Part shown: positions 12,401 to 24,300 of the stretch, in pieces
Layout: each line of letters opens with the position of its first letter
Position numbering within the stretch: position 1 is the stretch's first letter
NCBI GenBank assembly: GCA_037951105.1
Contig: JBAMJV010001325.1
Location: forward strand, 1 to 64,000
Source of the DNA: Echinarachnius parma
Taxonomy: Eukaryota; Echinodermata; Echinoidea; Clypeasteroida; Echinarachniidae
DNA: 64,000 nt
Reading direction: 5' to 3'
Notes under the pieces: generated by a model
What the model saw: only the letters and a program-made list of their open reading frames with translations
Database searches by the model: none
Told to the model about the DNA's origin: nothing
Made by a program: the position numbers and the translations under genes

Positions 12401-15400
12401 TTATCTCGGCACACGGTCAATGGTGCGCTGTACTGTGTATACCTATGAAAGGCGGTGCGTGCGGTTTTACTGGGCCTGACTAGGTAACAATTTACAAAAA
12501 ACGGAACCTGACATCATGTCACTCACAGCGCCCTAGAACAAAAACTACTCAACCAAAATGGCTGTTCTTGGTATCGTTTTTCATTGGAAAGGACACCCTA
12601 TCCGTTGGACATAATAATTGTGTTGCTGTATTTTGGGAAGTGCCCCGTTCCGTTTTTGTTGGGCCACCCTGTATATGAATGTCCCTCCATCGCTGGATGA
12701 CCATTTTGTTGACAAGGTTCAGGGGGGTGTTTCACAAAGATCCTAAGTTGAACTTAACTCTAAGTTGGACTTAAAAAGTATGGTAAGCCATTTGTAGCCT
12801 TGGAATAAAATATATTTTAAAGCAAAAATGCAAGTATTTTTGAATTTTCATACATTTTACATGAAGAACATGAAATCTCCTTAATAATAGAAAAATATTA
12901 ATGATCTGAAACAACATTTTATGCCTATTAAAAGTACTTTTACAATTTTACTTCAAAGAAACTAACGGCTTTCCATACTTTTTAAGTCCAACTTAGAGTT
13001 AAATTCAACTTAGGATCTTTGTGAAACACCCCACAGGTCCTCATCCATGCAGTCCATCCCCCCCACTCAAAAAATTATGATCCATCTTTGCAGAGAATCT
13101 TCTACATCACTGGCACACACATAACGATCTGTTTTAATCAATGATCCATTCCACGTATAATGTACATTAATCTACTTACATGGAGGTCTGTTAGTCTCCA
13201 GTCCCTTGATTCTCCCTCTGAGTTCACCCAGCGCTTCTCGTTGCCTAGCAATCACCTCGTTGTGCCTCTCTCCCCTACACTGAGCACCAAAAGATGACAA
13301 CTCACTGGTAATCATACCCTGGATAAAAAAAATGTTAAAAAGAGTTTTTTGTTCGTTCAAATCTTTGATCATCAGTGTGCATTGCACAGACTTCCTATTC
13401 AGTAATACATGTATGTACATAAACAGATATTATGCACTCCCAGGCAATTCTTTGTCTGGCCCTTTTAATTGGCTCGCCATGGCAAGTTTGAACATACATG
13501 TATCGCATACTGCTATTTATATTGTGCAATATACTGAAATAGGCAATGGTAATCAACCAATAGGAGAGCTCCTTTTCACTACTTTCTGAAGTCATCATCT
13601 TATATATAGAAATTTGTATGAATTTTCCTTAAAAAGTTCATGACTGACTGAAATGTAACTGAAATGTAAGAACAAAGCATTATCACTTCTCGTACCTCTT
13701 GCTCCACGGTCTCCTTTGCCTTCTGGGTCTGCTCCTGCTCCATGTTCAGTTGATCCTTCAGCCTGTGCAGCTCCGACTCCTGGAGGGCGCCATCCTTCTT
13801 CTGCTTCAACAGGAGTTCCTTCTGTGCACTGTTGGTGATAATAATGATAATAATGGTTAGTCGAAATAGAGTTATTCACTTGAAAATCTAATAGCACAAA
13901 TAGACCCACTGAGTTTCAAATTTTTAAAAATCCACTTGAATCAATTTTGTAGACAAGTTTGAGAAGGAAAATAGTTATATCCCCTATTCACCTACAATGA
14001 ATAGAAAGGCAGGTCAGCTCGTTTAGGAGTCTGAGTGTCTACATAATTCATTGAAAGCTTATCTATTCTGTGCATTCAAGAAACAAATTAAAACCATGAA
14101 TAATCTCTTTTACAGGAAGTAAGACAACATACGTGATCTCTTTGGCCATCGAGTCCATCTCTTGACCTTTCTTGACCACCAGCTCCGATAGTTTGACCAG
14201 CAAATAAAAAAACACATTTATAATCCTTTTTAACAGCAGAAAGCAACATACGTGATCTCTTTGCCCATCGAGTCCATTTCTTGACCCTTCTTGTCAACCA
14301 GCTCCGATAGTTTGACCAGCTGCTGTCGCTGGGTGGTCAGTTCGGCCTCCTGGTCCCGGATCAGCGCCTGCTGGTTCTCCATCTGCTCCTTCTGACGGTC
14401 ACTCAGCTCTCCTGCAGGAGACAAGGAAACAAACCATAATAATTAAAGGAATCTAGTAAATTGGAAACAACCAAATCAAATCATGCTTTCAAAACTTTTG
14501 ATTTTGATAATTTACTCTAGATAATAATGACAAAACTTGTTAATCCTTCATCTGTTATTGAACCTTTTGTATGGTTAGTGTCAAAAAATACCTAAACATG
14601 TGAAATTATTTGAAAAACGCATGGTCATCATGTGTTTTCTTTTTAACAAGGCAAGTCTGTATCATCAGCATTCTAAGAGTTAAAGAGACTGTGTTGTTGT
14701 GTCAAAGGGCACGTCATGAAGAGATAACAGGGAGAAACCATGTTGATACATATGCTGCACACTCTGTATCTTACATACAATAGACTGTTGCATGAGTGAC
14801 AAGCTTACACAAAATTCCACCAGATTCTGGAGACATGGTGCGGCCCTCTGCATATCTGCATTTTTTATGATGCATTGCCTTTAATAAAAAACAATTTTGT
14901 GACCTACCTGTCATGTCTGACAGCCTGGCTGAAGCTCCAGCCAAGTCTCTCCTCAGCGCAAGAATGACGTCCTGCTGGTCTTGAATGTCCTTCTTCAACT
15001 GACCATTCTCTTTCCTGTAAAAGAGAAATTAGAAAAAAAGTTTCAAATAGGGATACAGTAAAAAATAATATTTTAAACCTGACAGGTCTCTCCATTAGAG
15101 CAAGGATGCTATCCTGTTGGTCTTGTATATCCTTTAACTAACAATTCTCTTTCCCATAAAAAGAAATCCAAACAAGTTTGCAGATATAGTCAAAATGATC
15201 TCCTTCTCACACATGTTACTACATAAATAAGTTAGTGCTATGGTACGTTTAGATATATTTCAGATGACGAGTCTCTCCATGAGGGCAAGGATGGTGTCAT
15301 GTTTACAGATATAGTCAAAATTATCTCCTTCTCACACATACTACATAAATAAGTGTACGTTTAGATATATTTCAGATGACGAGTCTCTCCATTAGGACAA

Positions 15401-18228
15401 GGATGTGTCATGCTAGTTTTGCATATCCTTCTAAAAGTAACTGATCTCGTTTCTGATCAGAGAAAACAGAAAAGCAGGAAGGAATATTTACTGCTATTGT
15501 CACAATATCAGCCATCTCCAATCTAAAAGTTAGATATACTACGGACAAATGTCTTTCTTTAGCACAATAATGAGGTCTTATTAGCCCTGAATATCCGTCT
15601 TTAACAGATCGTTCTCCCTCCAGTAGAGAATACAAATTGATCCTTCAATATAGTGAGTCTAAATAATCACATTACAATGTTATTTACTGTCGTTTTCAAG
15701 TAAGATATCCTACAAAAATGACAGGTCTCTCCTTAGTGCAAGGATTTCACAATGTTATATGATTTTGACACATTGGCCACAGGAACATGGTGGGCACTGT
15801 ATAAACTCTATATGGATTGCAAAATCTAGTAGGATAAAGGTTAATTGATTGGATTTGAAATGTTACTCACTTGTAAAGATTGATGGTGTGTTGGAGTGCA
15901 GGGACTTCTGCCGAGGGCTGAGTTACGATCACCGGCTTGGCTGGGGAAGAGGCCTTCAGTCTCTTCACTTCCTCTTCTGCTGCCCTTACTTGAGCTGAAA
16001 GAAATAAGAGACATATATTGTTGGTGCAAAATCATGGTTACCATAGCAACTCCTTGTCCAACATATACACAAAATTTGACTTGCACATTCTCACCTCAAG
16101 AACATTAAGCTTAGGCCTACCAATTTTCAATAAAATCACTAAAATTGTGGAGGTAGTATGGTTAAGACGGTTTTTGAATCGACAGACCCACGCCCGCCCG
16201 CACGACCAATAACCTGACCACACGACCGTATGCTCACTCCTATATACCCCCTTTCAAACTCTCTTTGATGGGTGTAACTTGGAGGATTATCACAAACGAC
16301 AATCAACCAAAATGTAAAAGGGAACAACAACAAAAAAACTAGACATACCTTCCATCTTCTTCTCCATCTCCTTAACCTGATTGCGAGCGGCCTGCTGAAC
16401 CTGAGATGTCTTCTTGAGTTTCTCCTCATAGGTGACGATTGTCAAGGAGTGCTGATGAATCTGCTCCTTGTACATCGCCACCTGTTTCTCGTGCGACTCC
16501 ATCATCTCACCGACTTGTCCCTCCAGCTTGAGAGCCGAGGTCTTGTGCTGCTCTTGCTCTAACCTCAGCTCCTCTCGAAGCTTGCTCTGAAAGAAAAAAA
16601 AACAGCATAAAGTAGTTATAAAATAGTCGTGAAAATTGTAATAGTTCTCATATTACTGCATTTATTTCACAAACCTTGAGAGCCGAGGATGTTTGCTGCT
16701 CTTGCTCTAACCTAAGTTCTTTTTTAATCTTGCTCTAAAATAAAATACAACACTACACTGCTTGATAATCAAGGAAAATCGTGAATAACAGTTCTCAGAT
16801 TACTGCATTATTTCACCAACTTGTTCTTCAACTTCCAATCCAAGTTATTGTGTTGCTTTTGCTTCTCTCAAGCCTGCTCTGAAAAATGACTGCAACAAAT
16901 TTATAGATACCTCTTGCAATGCCTTACAGGTTGATGACTGATTATATAGTTCAATGCACAATAACAAACTAGAAGTATAAAGTCTACATGTATAATATCC
17001 AGCATGGGTGCATGTTGCTAACCCAAGTGTTTTCATTACTAATTTGCACCAGCCCTCTCCTAACTGATAATGCAAACATGTGAGTGTTCAGCTTAGTAGA
17101 CATGTAATGATGTTTTGATGTCTAATTAAAACAGTGCTGGTACGAGACTTGTGTTTACCTCATCAGATTTTGATGTCCTTCCAATCGTTTAACAAATGTC
17201 TTGTCACAACTTTTCATTCCCATGCTAAATGAAAAGGTAAACAAATCACTACGAATGTAACAGGAAGCCTGCCTGAATATTGATTTGTTGATTTTTTTTT
17301 TCTCCTTCTGGACTTCAGCAGTAAGAGAAAGTTTTAAAGGTGTGTAATAATTATTCCCTGCTAAACATTAAACGTATATTACAGTTAAATAGCCATTGTA
17401 ATAGTTATTGCCACTAATTATACTTTGTACACCAGGTGCTGAGAGCACGATCATGACCCAGGACCAGCCCTAGTTCCACTGATCTCTAGTAACCTTTACG
17501 GTTGAATGAGTAAAGGAGGTATGTGTACTCTGCTACGTTATGTTAATTTGTATGCAATTCTAGCATATTGACATCGATGAGTTAGAGCCAATGTTGCTAA
17601 TTACCATGGTAAATGTCGCTGGTCCGTAATCGGGCCCCTGCCCCCGGGTTCTTGCAGGCAATAGGTTTATTGTAAACTGGGAATTGTTTAACCCTCTCCC
17701 TTCTCCCATTTACTTTGTACATAGTTCCCCAGGTTCCCATAAGTAAAGGGTTTATTGAAGGCAAGCTCCTTACCAAATAACCTCAAAGTGACCCGAGGTT
17801 ATTGTTGTTAGCCTATCTCTTACCTCTTCATTTTGCAGAGCTTCAATCTGTACTTTGAGACTGCTCTGCATGGCTGTAAACTTCTCCTCTTCGGAGCCCC
17901 TCTCTGTCAAGGCCTGAATATATATCAAATTAAAATAATAAATCAATAATACAAACACATGAACATAGAGCTTCTGCACAATCACCCTTTTATAATGATA
18001 GTACTTAAAGTACAACTTTGTCAGAATTGTCCTTAATATCACTCCTCATCTGAATCATAGTAATTCTAAACTTTACATCATCGTCATCATCGTAATCACC
18101 ATCACCATCATCATCATAATAATCATTACAAACCAGTGTAATCATGTCCATCATCATAATCATTATCATTATTGTCACTTGTCATTATCATTCATCATCA
18201 TCATCACTATCACCACCTTCATCATCAC

Positions 18229-18267
<39 letters not shown>

Positions 18268-18274
18268 TATCATT

Positions 18275-18320
<46 letters not shown>

Positions 18321-21300
18321 CCATCGTCATCATCAACATCATCATCATCATCATCATCATCATATCACCATGGCAACCACCTGGTCACACTCACCTGTCT
18401 GAGTTGTTCCAGACTAGCCTCTTGGTGTAGGACCTTCTGTTTCTCAGCCTCCATTACTTCTTCCAGTCTCGTCCTCTCGGCCTGTCTTGCTTCCTCTATC
18501 GCTGTTTCTAGTTCCCTACCACCTGATTAAATGAAACAAATCATGATGGCACAATATTAATAAAACAAAATAATAATAGTAATGGTGGCGATCGACTTAC
18601 ATAGCAGGAGTTCTGTTTTATGATGCTCGTGGCGCATCATTTTATTACCCTAATCATTACACACTGCAATCTTCTTATTAATCGCGAGTAAAATAAAGTG
18701 ACAATCGGTAGGGACCCATAGCTTTCGATCCTAGCAGATTCTTTATCGGGGCAAAGTAGAAATAAATACATGTAGACTATAGACCATAAAGACCCATTCA
18801 CACAAATGCGAACCGGGGGAACAGGGGATATTCTTGTATGCTTACTCTCTAGTTTGAGCTTCTCAAGTTTGAGTTTCATTGTCTCCTCATGCTCTGTCTT
18901 CTGTCTCTATATCTGTATTGTTTGTTATTTGTTTGATTATCTGTTTTTAAATGTTGAAAATTTAGAAATAAATGAATCAAATCACTTCAAGACAATCTTG
19001 TACTCTTGCTTACTCTCTAGTTTGAGCTTCTCAAGTGTGAGTTTCATCGTCTCCTCATGCTCTGTTTTCTGTCTCTGGATCTTCCTCTCCATGTCGGTTC
19101 TGACCTCAGATGACACAGAGCCAGCGCTCATCTGAGCCTCTTCCTTCAACTTCTTCTCCTTCTCGTACTGAGTGCGCAGGTTTTCAATGTGTGCTTGAAG
19201 ATCTGAAGAAAATAAAAAGTGATTGGAAGGAAGTAAGGAACGTTAGATCATGTTTACAGGATTGAGAACATTTATATATATAGGTACATTTTGTAAATGG
19301 AGAGAAGTTCAAACATCATCTTCATCATGAGCCTTAGTATCATTTCAACATATACTATATTATCAGCAGCAGCAGCATTATCATCATCATCATCATAATC
19401 ATCATTACACTCTCATTTCCATCAACTTTACTATCATAATAATGATCTTTATGATCTTTTATCACAGGGAAATTCAAAATACTGAATTAATTTCTGTTCA
19501 AATTCTAGTTGGCAGACAAGTTTTTAGTAAAAAGTAGTTCAACTCCTAAAAAATATAATAACATTTTGAAATGCTGGACTATTATTATTTTATCATTATT
19601 ATCATTAGTATAACATGAAATAGTTTGTTTTGTTCACCTTTCCCGCCAGTCTTGACATCGAAGCCACACCTCTCTAGCGTGCTCTCGAAAGTCTGTTGCC
19701 ATGCCAACTCATTCTGCAGCATCATTGCGATGGTGTCTTTGACGCTCTGCAACGATTCATCTACTGTGATGGACTGGAGGAGTTTGATCTCATTCCTGAT
19801 GTGGGAGACCGTCCGCCCACCTTCACCTAAGCGGTTCTGAAATGGAAGACAAATAGCAAAGTTAAAGAAAAAGTTAAAGGAAACCAACACACCCAAATAA
19901 TCCTTTTATATATGAAAAATGTATTTTTTTAGTAATCTATTCAACCCGCAACTTACCATAGATTTTAGATATTGATTCCCCTTATTATTATTATGTATAT
20001 CTTAACTACTTAAATTAGACAAAATAGGAAAATCTATATCATAATTAGCACCATTAATATCTTTAGATGTGTCATAGAATAAATTGCATTTTGACAGTTT
20101 GGAAATTAAATAGGTATAGAACAAGTTGCCCTATCTACAATCAGCACTGCCTAACATAAACTTACTTCTGCAGCAATGAGGTGTTGTTTGAGAGTCTTGT
20201 GGCTGGTCTTCGTTTCCTTGCTGGAACTCTCCAGACCTTTCATCAAGTCCTTGAGTTCCCTGGCCTTTCCACGTGCCTCAGTGCGCTCTGCAATCAGCGT
20301 CTTCACAGTCTCAACGAGTCCGTCGTCCGTCACGTCATCCTCGTTGTCCGGCACGCGGAAGCCCGGTGCCGAGAACGCAGTCTGCATTATCCGCGTACGG
20401 AATCGCTCAAGCTATAGGTGTGGGAATTAAATAGGAATTATACAATGAAGCTGATCGATTTAACAGACACAGATTCAAAAGTATATTCAATTAGTAAAAG
20501 ACTATTTAGGAAAATACAAAGATTGATTCCGGTGTCTGAATAGTGCCCTCTTGTATTAACAGCTGCTATTTGAATGTAAACAGTGTCCTTAATTGAACTT
20601 AAAGATTAATTTCTACCATTTGAGCATGGTAGAATGATAAACATTAGGAAATACAAGTTTCAAGAGACTAAATTGAGTTCAACAAGCACCTTTTTTCTGA
20701 GCCACAATATCTCTGGCTTAAATATATAATACGTAAATGAACTGGTCAAGAATTAAGCAATCTCTACTGACCTGTTTCCTTGCTTGGTCAATGTCCAGCC
20801 TGGCCTGTTTCTCCACCCTCTGTGATTCTAGGAACTTCTGCTTGAAGCTTTCCTTCTCGTCCGCAACCCTGTCCTGGATCTGGTAAAGGAGAAAAAGGGA
20901 AAGAAAATTACGATCTTTGCAGAGATTTTATGCATCAAAAAAGAAAAAGGGATGTAAAAAACACCAGATAAAAATCTGGAAATAATCATGAGCGTGTTGA
21001 CATAGTGATCATACAAAAATAACGATGAATATTGTTATTTCAGATGAAGACAAAAAGTATAATGCATTATTTCTTAGCAAGTTCTTGGAGTAAATTTCTT
21101 GAACAATTGGATAATACAATATTTCTTTGCTGATTCAAAAAGTATAGAAGTAAAACGAAAAGGATTATGGGATCATTTTGGGGTGATATATATACTTAGG
21201 TAAGTATACTTTATTTTTTATTTTTTATTTTGCTATGACAATTAAAGCTACCATGCATACCTTCTTATTTTCCTCTGCCTGTTCGGTCAGTGTATCAATC

Positions 21301-24300
21301 TCCTCTTTCTGTGCAGCCACTTGCTGCGTCAGTGTCTCGATCCTACTCTCTGCTCCCTTCAGTTTCTGTGCACATGAAAGTATGGTAACAAAGAAAAATT
21401 ATATTGGTTGTGAATAGTCAACAAATACCATATCAAAATAAAACATGTACATCATTGACATTATGTAATTAGACAGGGCTCGAAATCTATACACAGGCCT
21501 GCTGGCCAAGGGCAACAAATAATGAGCATCCGGTAACATAAATGTCAAATATTACTTGCTCGAATTGGCAACCAACATTAACAGACTTCTTTATGTTTTT
21601 CTTTGTTTGGGGCCGCTATAACAAAAATGTTGGTATCGTTTACGAACAGTAATATTAGCATATTCCCAATGTGCTTAATAACACATGAAGAAAACATTAC
21701 AATTAATATCAACCGAACAATTAATAGCATTATCAATTACATTTAAATAACTTTAGATGGAGAGTATGTATGCACAATTATCAATATGAAATCATTACCA
21801 TAATTATTTTCTAAAAACGCTTATTCAGATATTCCATGAGACATTATTTAAATTGTTAACATAAGTTTTGCATAAGAGACATAAATCACATATACACATC
21901 AGACATGGGAGACATTGGGGGAAACAGCAAGCTATTACAAACTCAAGCAATTAGCCACCATTGTGAAGCAATTAACCCATTGCATAGATATATAGAAACT
22001 TGGTGTGACCTGTAGTAATTCTTAGTTGGCAACAGGTTTAATAAATAGGTGCTACATACATTTCAGTGCACATATTTCCATGAACATTTCACATCCATGC
22101 TCAGAGACTGGGAGAGAGCTCAATATAACTATTTGCTTAGCTCTGCTTCAATGTTTAAACAGCCCCCTTCTCATGCAAACATGGATTAAAACTTCAGTAG
22201 TCAATCCTTAAAACATATATAAGCACATTACTACTAGTACTGTACAATGTAGTATTTGGCCATTGCTTCCAAATAACAGTAACCTGTCACAAAAAACAGT
22301 AAATTATCTGATAACCCCTTTTGAGCTTTCTTGTAGGCTACTCTTTATTCCTATCCTTCACATATGACACTAATAATGTACGTAGGTGTACTATTATTGA
22401 TAATATACTTTTAGAAGCAAATCCCTTCATATTTTAGTGGACAAGTGGATTTGAGTTCTCGCTTGTGTTTCGACATGTATTTAGAACATACTGCATGGCA
22501 ATATTTTTCTTTTGATGTGAACAAAAACAGCAATCTGAAATAAAACAAATTAAACAAAATTTGAACCACTAAGACGGCTTACAATGGATATCTTTTAAAT
22601 ATGTACAGCGCTAAATATTTCAGGGATATGGAGAATGCGGGGTATAGTAGTTTGTTTGACAGTTTAATACAGTACATGCATGCAGGATATGGGTTTTTAC
22701 AGATATGGTAAGCTGTACATTATATGGATTTCTTACATGCAGGGAATTACATCTACTTGGACAAAGGTAGTACAGTCTATGCCATTTCATAAATACATTA
22801 CAATTGTGTTTGAATATTCAATACTCTGGAATAAAGAATCACATATACATGTAACTCTGATGGTTAGTGATTTACATAGCGATATGAAAACTTTATATGA
22901 AGTGTTTACTGGGAAAGGATATGGCAAAATTACATGATTTAAGGTATAGATGTAATTTGATCAAATGCATAAATGGCATGCAATTTTTTATTTATGCTTT
23001 ACTGTTCTTTTACTTGTTTGTTAATAAGTGTCATCCCAAGTTGAAATTCCCATAGAAACCCATAGGATAATCCTATTGGTCTCTATAAGTTTCTATGGGA
23101 AATGTCTATGGGTCCCATAGAAACCCATATGAAACCCATAGGACAATCCTATTGGTCTCTATTGGTTTATATGGGAAATGTCTATGGGTCCCATAGAAAC
23201 CCATATGAAACCCATAGGACAATCCTATTGGTCTCTATTGGTTTATATGGGTCCCATAGAAACCCATATTCCACTTTCCCTATTGAAACAAATATAAACC
23301 ATTAGGCCCATGGGTTTCTATTGGTTTTGGTTCTATGGGAATTTCGACCTGGGATAGTGCTTACAGTTACTGTTTCAATAAATGCTACATGTATATTCAA
23401 GCAACCCAGCTAGCCACCTGACGTTGGGCCGATGTCGGAATTTGGTTGCCGGATGTCGGCATATCGCCGTTGGCTCGAGGTTAAAATGTCCGCCAGCCCA
23501 ACATCGTCACGACGTAATTTTTGTGATATATTGGCATAACGTCATTTTCCGACAATGGCCCAACATCATCTCATGACATGATGTTGGGCCATTGTCGGAA
23601 AATGACCTTATGCCAATATATCACAAAAATGACGTCGTGACGATGTTGGGCTGGCGGACATTTTAACCTCGAGCCAACGGCGATATGCCGACATCCGGCA
23701 ACCAAATTCCGACATCGGCCCAACGTCAGGTGGCTAGCTGGGAAGCTACATGGTCACATGTACAGTCATCATCATTATCATAATTAACCTTTTAATGGGT
23801 GCGCACACAATATTCAAGCAAGCTATATGTATTTAAAAGCACACAGAGTGCACATTTTCACTCCCCAGGGAGCATATAGAAGTGTTGCAAGCAAGTGATT
23901 TACAGTTGTAAGGTTGAAGTAATGGTTTACTAGGCACATAATATACAAGCAAGCTTCATGTACATAAAGCACATAAAAGTGCAAATTTGAACTCCCCAGG
24001 GAGCATAAGGGATTGTTGCATGCAAGTGACTTACAGATGTAAGGTTGAAGTATTGGGAGTCTCTTGCATAGAGAGACTTCTGATAAGATGTGATTGCAGC
24101 CTCTAAATTAGAGTGGGACTGGTTAAAGTGTGACAAAAAGCATAAGAGATCTTATACAAGAAAGACATAAACATAGATCAGAAATTCAGTTAATACAGTG
24201 TGAATGGTCATTGTGGTTATACATATAGAGGAACAAAACCATATAACTGTTTTCAACATTGTATGGTTCTTGTGCTTCTCGTCTAACTTCTGATGAGGCA

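Noticed and set aside
18144-18530. Long frames of poly-Ser, poly-His, poly-Ile and poly-Met on both strands
   Set aside because: They are translations of the ATC microsatellite; the same applies at 32153-32399 and 62940-63310.
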